Of a stretch of 64,000 nucleotides of DNA, positions 1 through 10,971 are shown piece after piece. The DNA comes from Polaromonas vacuolata (GTDB taxonomy: Bacteria; Pseudomonadota; Gammaproteobacteria; Burkholderiales; Burkholderiaceae_C). How positions within the stretch are numbered: the stretch's first letter is position 1; each line of letters opens with the position of its first letter. Below the pieces are notes generated by a model. That model ran no database searches and had not been told where the DNA came from. It worked only from the letters and a program-made list of their open reading frames with translations. A program made the translations under genes and the position numbers. Location: positions 1,793,501-1,857,500 of the forward strand of contig NZ_CP051461.1 in the NCBI RefSeq assembly GCF_012584515.1. Direction: 5' to 3'.

Positions 1-891
<891 letters not shown>

Positions 892-1021
892 CTAGTTGCT
901 TGACTTGAGATGGGCTCAAAAGTTTGCGAATCTATAGTCAATACAAACTGGCCACTGAGTTTTAACTGGCCCTTGAGCGCAAGACACGAGGTTTGCGCTG
1001 ACGTCTGTCTAGACAATTAAG

Positions 1022-1058
1022 AAAAAAAAACCAAGATCAGCTCGCAGGCCTTGGTTTT
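1022..1058 (-). terminator. Rho-independent terminator downstream of dapD
   Basis: CCAAG (1031-1035) pairs with CTTGG (1050-1054). Reading the minus strand, the hairpin is followed by a run of nine T residues (A run 1022-1030 on plus). It lies directly after the dapD stop and would reduce read-through into dapE. Confidence 0.7.
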
Positions 1059-1076
1059 ATCTCGTTTTAGTGGGAC

Positions 1077-1916
1077 TTAGTCGCGCAGCAAATCATTCAA
1101 GCTGGTGGTGGCGCGGGTTTTGGCATCGACTTTTTTCACGATGACAGCGCAGTAAAGACTGTATTTACCGCCGGCCTTTGGCAAGTTGCCGGAAACAACC
1201 ACTGAGCCTGCTGGGATGCGGCCGTAGCTGATGGTGTCGAGTTCACGGTCATAAATCGGTGTGCTCTGACCGATGTAGACGCCCATGGAAATGACTGAGT
1301 TTTCTTCGACGATCACGCCTTCGACGATTTCAGAACGCGCGCCGATAAAGCAGTTGTCTTCAATAATCGTTGGGTTCGCTTGCAGGGGCTCAAGCACACC
1401 GCCAAGGCCTACGCCGCCAGACAAATGCACATTCGCGCCGACTTGTGCGCAACTGCCGACAGTTGCCCAAGCATCGACCATAGTGCCTTCACCCACCCAC
1501 GCGCCAATGTTCACGTAGCTAGGCATGAGGATGGCGCCTTTGGCGATAAAGCTGCCGTGACGGGCAACGGCTGGTGGCACGACGCGAACACCGGTGGCGC
1601 GCATTTCTTCTTCGCTCAGATGGGCGAATTTGGTTTTGACTTTGTCAAAAAAGGCTAGGTCGCCGGCGCGCATGAGTTCGTTGTCTTTCAGGCGGAACGA
1701 CAACAGCACGGCTTTTTTAATCCACTGGTGTGTGGTCCAAACACCTACGGATTCGCGGGTCGCGACACGCAGCGTGCCGTTATTGAGTTGGGCCAAAGTG
1801 CTGTCGACTGCGTCAATGATTTCTTTGGCTGCAGATTTTGGTGACAAGCTAGCCCGGGCTTCCCAAGCGGCGTCAATAATGGTTTGCAGGGCACTGTTGG
1901 CGTTTGATACGGTCAT
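1077..1916 (-). CDS. dapD: 2,3,4,5-tetrahydropyridine-2,6-dicarboxylate N-succinyltransferase DapD
   Basis: DapD transfers succinyl from succinyl-CoA to tetrahydrodipicolinate, the first step of the succinylase branch of lysine biosynthesis. The 279-residue product matches the usual length of about 275. An N-terminal helical domain (to about residue 100) is followed by a left-handed beta-helix of hexapeptide repeats (about 105-230), for example [50 protein letters not shown] and [16 protein letters not shown]. The C-terminal [19 protein letters not shown] tail is typical. It starts 24 bp after dapC and is probably co-transcribed with it; its transcript probably ends at the hairpin at 1022-1058. 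Confidence 0.97.
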   Translation of the reverse strand: MTVSNANSALQTIIDAAWEARASLSPKSAAKEIIDAVDSTLAQLNNGTLRVATRESVGVWTTHQWIKKAVLLSFRLKDNELMRAGDLAFFDKVKTKFAHLSEEEMRATGVRVVPPAVARHGSFIAKGAILMPSYVNIGAWVGEGTMVDAWATVGSCAQVGANVHLSGGVGLGGVLEPLQANPTIIEDNCFIGARSEIVEGVIVEENSVISMGVYIGQSTPIYDRELDTISYGRIPAGSVVVSGNLPKAGGKYSLYCAVIVKKVDAKTRATTSLNDLLRD

Positions 1917-1940
1917 GTGGGTCTTTTTATGGCTAAGGGT

Positions 1941-3158
1941 TTACTGAAAATCGGATTGAATAAATTGCACTATGCGCTGCGCAGCTTCCATGCATTCGGC
2001 GGTTTCTGCGACTAAAGCCATACGTATGCGACCGGCGCCGGGATTGGCTTTTGCCTGACCGGGATTGCCGTCGCGGGCAAGATAGCTGCCCGGCAACACC
2101 ACCACATTGTAGGCAGCGAGCAATTGCTTCGAGAAATCGCTGTCTGTTCCTTTAAATGAGGGCGGCAGACCGGCCCACAGGTAAAAGCCGGCATCTGGCA
2201 ATGCCACGTCCATCACGCTGGCCAATAGCGGCGTGACGCTGTTAAATTTCTCGCGGTACAAGGCGCGATTGAGTACGACGTGTTCCTCATCATTCCAAGC
2301 GGCGATGCTGGCTGCTTGAACAATTGGGCTCATGGCGCTGCCGTGATAGGTGCGGTAAAGCAAAAACGGTTTGATCAGCTCTGCGCTGCCGGCCACAAAG
2401 CCGCTGCGCAGGCCGGGTACGTTGCTGCGTTTGGACAGACTGGTCATACAGAGCAGGTTTTTAAAATCATGGCGACCGAGTTTTGCTGCCGCTTCTAGTC
2501 CGCCTAGCGGCGGCTCATCGCGAAAGTAAATTTCGCTATAGCACTCGTCAGAGGCAATCACAAAACCGTATTTATCGCTCAGATCAAAAAGCAGTTTCCA
2601 CTCCTCCAAACGCATGACTGAGCCGGTAGGGTTGCCGGGTGAACAAACAAAAAGTAATTGCGTTTTAGCCCAGACCGACTCCGGCACGCTTTGCCAGTCA
2701 ATCGCAAAGTTGCGTGCCGGGTCAGTGTTGGCAAACCAAACAGCCGCGCCGCCAAGCAAAGCTGCGCCTTCGTAGATTTGATAAAAAGGGTTGGGGCAAA
2801 CTACCGTCGCACCCGGCTGGCTAGGGTCGAGCACGGCTTGAGCCAGCGAAAACAAAGCTTCTCGCGAGCCATTGACCGGCATGATTTGCGTGGCTGGGTC
2901 AATCTTTAAATCGTAGCGGCGTTTTAGCCAGTCGCTTATCGACTGACGCAATTGCGGAGTGCCGGTTGTAGCTGGATAGGCCGACAAACTAGACAAGTTC
3001 GCGCTGAGTGCATCTTTAACCAATTGCGGTGTCGCGTGGCGTGGCTCGCCTATGCCCAAGCTAATGGCCTTGTAAGCGGGGTTTGGGTTAATCCCGGCAT
3101 GCAGTTGGCGCAGTCGCTCAAAGGGGTAGGGCTGAAGTTGGGAGAGCAGGGGATTCAT
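1941..3158 (-). CDS. dapC: Succinyldiaminopimelate transaminase DapC
   Basis: A fold-type I PLP aminotransferase that converts N-succinyl-2-amino-6-ketopimelate to N-succinyl-diaminopimelate using glutamate. The assignment to DapC rather than a generic aspartate aminotransferase rests on similarity and on adjacency to dapD and dapE. Visible motifs: NGSREALF, VCPNPFYQIYEG, SPGNPTGSVM, ASDECYSEIYF, and the PLP lysine in TSLSKRSNVPGLRSGF. The frame stays open upstream to 3248, but the start chosen is the ATG at 3158, where the protein begins MNPLLSQLQPYPFERLRQL as in beta-proteobacterial homologues. This gives 405 residues. It is divergent from smc. Confidence 0.93.
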   Translation of the reverse strand: MNPLLSQLQPYPFERLRQLHAGINPNPAYKAISLGIGEPRHATPQLVKDALSANLSSLSAYPATTGTPQLRQSISDWLKRRYDLKIDPATQIMPVNGSREALFSLAQAVLDPSQPGATVVCPNPFYQIYEGAALLGGAAVWFANTDPARNFAIDWQSVPESVWAKTQLLFVCSPGNPTGSVMRLEEWKLLFDLSDKYGFVIASDECYSEIYFRDEPPLGGLEAAAKLGRHDFKNLLCMTSLSKRSNVPGLRSGFVAGSAELIKPFLLYRTYHGSAMSPIVQAASIAAWNDEEHVVLNRALYREKFNSVTPLLASVMDVALPDAGFYLWAGLPPSFKGTDSDFSKQLLAAYNVVVLPGSYLARDGNPGQAKANPGAGRIRMALVAETAECMEAAQRIVQFIQSDFQ

Positions 3159-3447
3159 AACTTGATTATCGGGCCATTGACTGACAGCGATCTGATTTTG
3201 GGGGTAAAACAAAAGCTGAAACAAATTCTGTTCAGGATCAATACACATTGATCACGGCTAACTCGCGCTTGGCTCGGGTAACATGAGTGCCGATAAGCTT
3301 TTAGTCTGTGCAAGCTGCACAGGGCTAGCCATTAAGCAATGCAAGCTTGGCTCACCTTGCCAAATTGCCTTATCAATCCATCATTGCAAGCCGTCTCGAG
3401 AGAGCTTGCTAGGCATAGCAGCTCAAGGCTTTAATACAGGTTTAGTC
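3159..3447. promoter_or_regulatory. Divergent intergenic region dapC/smc
   Basis: This 289-bp gap separates the divergent dapC and smc starts and should carry both promoters. It holds an inverted repeat TGTGCA-AGC-TGCACA (3307-3321). TGCAAGC or CAAGC-type words recur near 3310, 3340 and 3385. No clear -35/-10 pair was recognised. An open frame continuing upstream of smc (from 3283) is probably not translated, because family SMC proteins start at the 3448 codon. Confidence 0.4.
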
Positions 3448-6400
3448 GTGCGTCTTAATTCAATCAAGTTAGCTGGGTTCAAGTCATTTGCAGAACCCAC
3501 CACGTTTATATTGCCCGGCCAATTGGTCGGTGTGGTGGGGCCTAACGGCTGCGGTAAATCAAACATCATGGATGCGGTGCGCTGGGTTCTGGGCGAGAGC
3601 AAGGCTTCCGAGCTGCGCGGCGAATCTATGCAGGACGTGATTTTCAACGGCACTAACACCCGTAAGCCTGCCAGCCGCTCTAGCGTTGAGTTGGTGTTTG
3701 ATAACGCCGACCACCGCGCCGGCGGCCAGTGGGGCCAGTTTGTTGAGATCGCCGTTAAACGAGTATTGACTCGGGATGGCAATTCGAGCTATTTCATCAA
3801 CAACCAACCAGTGCGTAGGCGCGACGTCCAAGACGTTTTTCTCGGCACCGGTCTGGGCCCACGTGCTTACGCCATCATTGGTCAGGGCACGATTAGCCGA
3901 ATTATTGAATCTAAGCCTGAAGAATTACGTCTGTTTTTGGAAGAGGCCGCGGGTGTCTCCAAATACAAAGAGCGGCGCCGGGAAACCGCTAACCGACTCT
4001 CGGACACGCGTGAGAACCTGACTCGGGTGGAAGACATTCTGCGCGAACTCAATGCCAATTTAGACCGGCTTGAAAAGCAAGCGGCTGTCGCGCTACGCTA
4101 CAACCAGCTCAACGCTGACGGCACGCTCAAGCTACACCAGTTGTGGTTTCTCAAACGCGGCGAGAGTCAAGCCGATCAGGCCAAGGTCAAGCTAGAAGCG
4201 GATAAATCTGTCAATGCCTTAGAGAGCCGAATTGCCGACTTGCGTCACATAGAGGCCGACTTAGAAACAATTCGCCAAGCCCACTACGCCGCCGGTGACC
4301 ATGTCAACCAAGCCCAGGGCAAGCTCTATGAAGCCAGTGCTGAAGTCGGCCGTTTAGAAGCAGAAATTCGCTTTGTGGTCGATGGCCGCATTCGCGTCGA
4401 GCAGCGACTAATTCAGCTTAAAGAGCAAACCGAGCAATGGGCGACGCGCAGCGAAGACGCCGCGATTGAGGCTGAAACCTTGTCCGAACAAGCCATGGAG
4501 GCAGAAGAAAAGTCCGAACTACTCGCCGCCCAAAGCCAGGAGCAGCAAAGCGAATTGCCAGCATTGGAAGACAGCTTGCGCAGCGCGCAAACCAAGGCTA
4601 ACGAGCAACGCGCCAGCGTGGTTCAGGTGCAGCAGCAAATTCAGGTGTTGGCTGCGGATCAACGAAATATCGAAGAGCAGTCACGCAGTCTGTCACTCAG
4701 GATGGAGCGTTTGGGCGCGGATAAAAACGCCCTCAACGCACCCGACGAGGCGCGGCTAGTCAATCTCAAAACCCAATTTAGCGTGGCCCAAGAAAGCCAG
4801 CAAGAAGCGCAAGGCCGACTCGATGAATTGAGCGACAGCGTGCCCCAGTTAGATGAAGACAGGCGTTTTCGCCAGCAAGCGGTTAATACCGAGTCCGCTA
4901 AGCGCACCGAGTATTCAGCGCGCATGGAAGCGCTCAAAGCGCTACAAGAAAAAGTCAAAACCGATGGCAAGCTCAAACCTTGGTTAGCCAAGCATGGACT
5001 GGACTCTTTGCAAGGTCTGTGGAGCCGCTTGCACATTGAGCAAGGTTGGGAAAACGCTCTCGAAGCGGCCTTGCGTGAGCGTCTTGGCGCTTTAGAAGTA
5101 AGCCGTCTCGACATGGTGCGCGGCTTTGCCGGCACCGACGGACGCGATGCGCCACCGGCGAAACTGGCTTTTTACGCCGCACCGCAAGCCGCAGCCCCTG
5201 CGCGCACAAATAGCGCGCTCAATCTCAAACCCTTGGCGGATTTGCTTCGCCTCAATGATGCAGGTTTGGCCGCACTACTGGGCGACTGGCTACACGGCTG
5301 CTATACCGCCGAAAAACTTGACGATGCCTTGGCTGCACGCGAACGCCTGCAAACTGGCGAGGTGGTCTACGTCATGAGCGGCCATGCAGTCACCGCCCAT
5401 AGCGTGAGTTTTTACGCCCAAGACTCTGAGCAATCTGGCCTTTTAGCACGCGCTCAAGAAATCGAAAACCTAGAAAAACAGCTGCGCGCCCAGACGCTAA
5501 TTAGTGATGAAGCACGCAACGCCTCGGCTCGCGCTGAATCGGTTTATGCCGATGCTTCTCAGCGTCTAGCACTGGCCCGCCGCGAAGCCGCAGAATATCA
5601 AAGCCGTGCCTATGAGTTGCAAGTCGAATTACTGCGCCTGAGTCAACTGGCCGAACAAACCCGTGCGCGCAGCGAGCAAATTCAGTCGGATATGACGGAG
5701 ACGGGTGATCAATTAGAGCAACTGCAAGAGCGCAAAGCTACAGCAGAAGGGCGCTTTGACGAGCTCGATATGCAGCTAGCGGACACCCAAGAGCGCCACG
5801 CTCAGCTCGACGACAAAGTGATCCAAACCGAGCGCAAGCTGACCGAGTCACGCGAACAACAACGCTCATTAGAACGCCAATTGCAAGAAGCCCAGTTCGC
5901 GCTGCGCAGCCTTGCCGCACGGCGCCAAGAATTGGCCAGGTCGATTGACATTGCCGCCCAACAAGCCGGCACCATAGCCGCTGAAGAGCAGCGCGCGAGT
6001 GAAGAACTTTCGCGCCTGAGTGATGCAGCGGCCAAGGCCGGCTTGCAATCCGCACTCGACATCAAGCTAGAACGTGAAACCGATATGGCCGCCAAGCGCA
6101 GTCAGTACGATGATTTAACAACCAAGCTACGCGCCAGCGATGAGCGGCGTTTGCAGCTAGAGCGCGAACTCGACCCACTGCGCCAGCGCATCACCGAGTT
6201 CCAATTAAAAGAGCAAGCCGCACGTTTGGGTTTTGAGCAATACGAGCAGTTGCTGCAAGAGGCACAGGCCGATTTACCCGCCATAGAGTTATCGATTCAA
6301 AACGGGAATGTTCGGCTGACTGGCTTGCAAAGTGAAATAGACCGTATCAACCGCGAGATTCAAGCGCTGGGTGCTGTCAATTTGGCAGCGCTCGACGAGC

Positions 6401-6987
6401 TCAGTTCAGCCCGCGAGCGCAAGCAGTTTCTTGACGCGCAATCGGCTGACTTGAACGAAGCCATGAACACCTTAGAAGATGCGATTAAAAAAATCGACAT
6501 GGAAACTCGAGAGTTGCTATCCGCCACCTTTGCCAGCGTCAACGAGCATTTTGGCAAAATGTTTCCAGAGCTTTTTGGCGGCGGTAACGCACGCTTGATG
6601 ATGACTGGCGAGGAAATTCTAGACGCCGGTGTGCAAGTCATGGCCCAGCCGCCGGGTAAGAAAAACCAGACGATTCACCTGCTGTCTGGTGGTGAAAAAG
6701 CCCTGACTGCAATTGCCTTGGTGTTTGCAATTTTTCAGCTCAATCCCGCGCCATTTTGTTTGCTCGATGAGGTTGATGCGCCGCTAGACGACGCTAATAC
6801 TGAGCGTTATGCCAAACTGGTGGCAAGCATGAGCAAATCGACCCAATTTTTATTTATCAGCCACAATAAAATCGCTATGGAGATGGCCGAACAACTCATA
6901 GGTGTGACCATGCAAGAGCAAGGTGTCTCTAGAATTGTCGCAGTTGATATGGAGGCCGCCCTAGGCTTTGTTGAGTCTCCGGCATAA
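3448..6987 (+). CDS. smc: Chromosome segregation protein SMC
   Basis: Condensin-type ATPase that organises and helps segregate the chromosome. The 1179-residue product has the classic layout. The N-terminal ATPase half carries Walker A GPNGCGKSN at residues 31-39. A long coiled coil follows, then a hinge around residues 510-640 and a returning coiled coil. The C-terminal half carries the ABC signature HLLSGGEKAL, Walker B PFCLLDEVDAPLDDANT and the D-loop. The start is taken as GTG at 3448 (VRLNSIKLAGFKSF), which matches the conserved SMC N-terminus; the frame upstream to 3283 lacks family similarity. Genes for a ZipA-like protein and LigA follow on the same strand, 46 bp and then 6 bp apart, probably as one operon. 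Confidence 0.96.
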   Translation: MRLNSIKLAGFKSFAEPTTFILPGQLVGVVGPNGCGKSNIMDAVRWVLGESKASELRGESMQDVIFNGTNTRKPASRSSVELVFDNADHRAGGQWGQFVEIAVKRVLTRDGNSSYFINNQPVRRRDVQDVFLGTGLGPRAYAIIGQGTISRIIESKPEELRLFLEEAAGVSKYKERRRETANRLSDTRENLTRVEDILRELNANLDRLEKQAAVALRYNQLNADGTLKLHQLWFLKRGESQADQAKVKLEADKSVNALESRIADLRHIEADLETIRQAHYAAGDHVNQAQGKLYEASAEVGRLEAEIRFVVDGRIRVEQRLIQLKEQTEQWATRSEDAAIEAETLSEQAMEAEEKSELLAAQSQEQQSELPALEDSLRSAQTKANEQRASVVQVQQQIQVLAADQRNIEEQSRSLSLRMERLGADKNALNAPDEARLVNLKTQFSVAQESQQEAQGRLDELSDSVPQLDEDRRFRQQAVNTESAKRTEYSARMEALKALQEKVKTDGKLKPWLAKHGLDSLQGLWSRLHIEQGWENALEAALRERLGALEVSRLDMVRGFAGTDGRDAPPAKLAFYAAPQAAAPARTNSALNLKPLADLLRLNDAGLAALLGDWLHGCYTAEKLDDALAARERLQTGEVVYVMSGHAVTAHSVSFYAQDSEQSGLLARAQEIENLEKQLRAQTLISDEARNASARAESVYADASQRLALARREAAEYQSRAYELQVELLRLSQLAEQTRARSEQIQSDMTETGDQLEQLQERKATAEGRFDELDMQLADTQERHAQLDDKVIQTERKLTESREQQRSLERQLQEAQFALRSLAARRQELARSIDIAAQQAGTIAAEEQRASEELSRLSDAAAKAGLQSALDIKLERETDMAAKRSQYDDLTTKLRASDERRLQLERELDPLRQRITEFQLKEQAARLGFEQYEQLLQEAQADLPAIELSIQNGNVRLTGLQSEIDRINREIQALGAVNLAALDELSSARERKQFLDAQSADLNEAMNTLEDAIKKIDMETRELLSATFASVNEHFGKMFPELFGGGNARLMMTGEEILDAGVQVMAQPPGKKNQTIHLLSGGEKALTAIALVFAIFQLNPAPFCLLDEVDAPLDDANTERYAKLVASMSKSTQFLFISHNKIAMEMAEQLIGVTMQEQGVSRIVAVDMEAALGFVESPA

Positions 6988-7033
6988 ACCGTTTTTGCAG
7001 CGATGCGCGCAACCCAAAAAAACCAATATTTAT

Positions 7034-8149
7034 ATGAGTAGTCTTCAAATCAGTTTGATCGTAGCGGGAGCCTTGTTGCTTCTAGGCGTTATCGTCCACA
7101 GTGCTTGGTCGGCCTTCAAAAATCGCCCCAAACGCCCAACCCAGTCGCCGATTCCTGCCTCGGCCGATTCGGCTGCAGCAGTTTTAAACCAGACCGCAAC
7201 TGACTCTGGGCAAGACCCGCGATCTGAATCTGAACGCCAAGAGCCGCAATTCGATGTTGCTAGTGACGCATCCGCGGACTTTGGCGCAGCATCTTTGATC
7301 GCTTTAAACACCTTGACATCAACGGCAAAAAAACCTGGCCTAGACGCGCTTATCGACGTTATCGCACAAGTTCAGATTGAATCCTTAGTCTCTGGAGACG
7401 CAGCACTCGCCGCCATGCCTGGTACGCGCCGTGTGGGCAGCAAAGCATTTGGTGTCGAAGGCCTGAACAGCCTTAACGGTTTGTGGGAAATGCCCTTGCC
7501 CGGCCAGCGCTACAGCGCCTTGCAATGCGGCGTGCAAATGGCTAACCGTATGGGTGCACTAAACCAGATTGAATACTCAGAATTTGTGATTAAAACCCAA
7601 GCTTTTGCCGACGCAGTAGGCGGCGAGCCTGAGTTCCCAGAAATGATGGACGAAGTCGCCAGGGCCAGAGAGTTAGACCAATTCGCCAGTGCCCATGATG
7701 CGCAACTGAGTTTTACATTACGGGCTAAAAGTACGGCTTGGAGTTTGGGCTACGTACAGCAAAGTGCGGCCCGTTTAGGCTTTATCGCCGGATCCATTCC
7801 CGGCCGCATGGTGTTGCCAAGTAGTCAAGTTGGCGCACCCTTGTTAGGTCTGGTCTTTGATACCCAAGCCGCATTAGCTGAAGACCCCGAGCAAACCGCG
7901 CTGCGTGAAATCACCTTGTCGCTAGACGTGCCGCAAGTACCGCGGGAAGAGCAGCCTTTCCCCCGCATGCGCGAAGCTGCCAGTGCATTGGCACAAAGCA
8001 TGGAAGGCGTCGTCATTGATGACAATGGCAACCCGATTAACCCACAAGCAATGGACCAAATTGGCAGCGAGCTCGAGCAGCTTTATGACATGCTTGACCA
8101 GCGCGAGTTGTCCGCTGGCTCAGCGCTAGGTCGGCGTCTTTTTTCCTGA
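7034..8149 (+). CDS. zipA: ZipA-like cell division protein (FtsZ-binding)
   Basis: ZipA anchors FtsZ to the inner membrane at the division site. The 371-residue product has an N-terminal membrane anchor (about residues 5-24, rich in I, V, L and A), a short basic stretch (KNRPKRP), and a low-complexity linker rich in Ala, Ser, Glu and Asp. The C-terminal globular domain (about 220-360) fits the ZipA FtsZ-binding fold, including the stretch LSFTLRAKSTAWSLGYVQQS and the end segment EDPEQTALREITLSLDVPQ. ATG 7034 is chosen over an upstream in-frame codon at 6968 that overlaps smc, because it places the membrane anchor at the N-terminus. Position between smc and ligA is typical for Burkholderiales. 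Confidence 0.82.
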   Translation: MSSLQISLIVAGALLLLGVIVHSAWSAFKNRPKRPTQSPIPASADSAAAVLNQTATDSGQDPRSESERQEPQFDVASDASADFGAASLIALNTLTSTAKKPGLDALIDVIAQVQIESLVSGDAALAAMPGTRRVGSKAFGVEGLNSLNGLWEMPLPGQRYSALQCGVQMANRMGALNQIEYSEFVIKTQAFADAVGGEPEFPEMMDEVARARELDQFASAHDAQLSFTLRAKSTAWSLGYVQQSAARLGFIAGSIPGRMVLPSSQVGAPLLGLVFDTQAALAEDPEQTALREITLSLDVPQVPREEQPFPRMREAASALAQSMEGVVIDDNGNPINPQAMDQIGSELEQLYDMLDQRELSAGSALGRRLFS

Positions 8150-10259
<2,110 letters not shown>

Positions 10260-10291
10260 CAACAAACACCCAAAACACTATTGGAGACACT

Positions 10292-10837
10292 ATGACGGTT
10301 AGAGAAATTCTCAAGATGGGTGATGCCCGTTTACTGCGTGTGGCTCAAGCAGTAAGCCCGGATCAGTTCGACAGCGATGCACTGCATTTGTTGGTCGCCG
10401 ATATGTTTGAGACCATGCGCGCAGTCAACGGTGCCGGCCTAGCCGCACCGCAAATTGGCGTCGATTTACAACTGGTTATTTTTGGCACTGATCAACCCAA
10501 TCCGCGCTACCCCGACTCGCCGTTAGTACCACGCACTGTCTTACTCAACCCTGTCATTACGCCACTGGCTACTGATGAAGTTGACGGCTGGGAAGGCTGT
10601 TTATCCGTGCCCGGTTTGCGCGGCTTGGTGCCGCGTTTTTCAAGTATTCGCTATACCGGTTTTGATCTTTACGGTGACCCTATAGACCGCACGGTTGACG
10701 GCTTTCATGCGCGTGTTGTGCAACACGAATGCGATCACCTGATTGGCATGCTTTACCCCATGCGAATTCGCGACTTCTCGCAGTTTGGTTTTACTGAGAT
10801 TTTGTTCCCTGATTTAAAAGACGCTGAGGACGATTAA
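10292..10837 (+). CDS. def: Peptide deformylase
   Basis: Removes the N-formyl group from nascent polypeptides at the ribosome, using Fe2+ or another divalent metal. All three family motifs are present in the 181-residue product: [10 protein letters not shown] (residues 47-56), WEGCLSVPG with metal ligand Cys103, and QHECDHLIG with metal ligands His145 and His149 and catalytic Glu146. A ribosome-binding site (GGAGAC) lies just before the ATG. It is 32 bp after the restored ligA stop. No fmt gene follows; instead the AT-rich effector island begins. Downstream of the stop, 10838-10971 holds no gene. Confidence 0.97.
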   Translation: MTVREILKMGDARLLRVAQAVSPDQFDSDALHLLVADMFETMRAVNGAGLAAPQIGVDLQLVIFGTDQPNPRYPDSPLVPRTVLLNPVITPLATDEVDGWEGCLSVPGLRGLVPRFSSIRYTGFDLYGDPIDRTVDGFHARVVQHECDHLIGMLYPMRIRDFSQFGFTEILFPDLKDAEDD

Positions 10838-10971
10838 AAGGCTTTAATCCGCTGCGCTTTCGCCGCGGTCGGAACCAGAAAGGTTTACGGGTTGCTAAAC
10901 AGAGATACGGCACTGGATATGTGGTTACATATTCAGAAAATCTCTTTAATGCAATTACCGGAAAAATCTTC

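Noticed and set aside
3283..3447. Upstream extension of smc
   Set aside because: The 55 extra residues show no SMC similarity and conserved SMC proteins begin at the GTG-encoded residue at 3448.
10838..10971. HrpL-type (GGAACC-N15/16-CCAC) or hrpII/PIP-type box before the effector
   Set aside because: GGAACC is present at 10870-10875 but no CCAC follows at the right spacing, and TTCGC has no second half at the required distance. Regulation of the effector therefore remains unknown.
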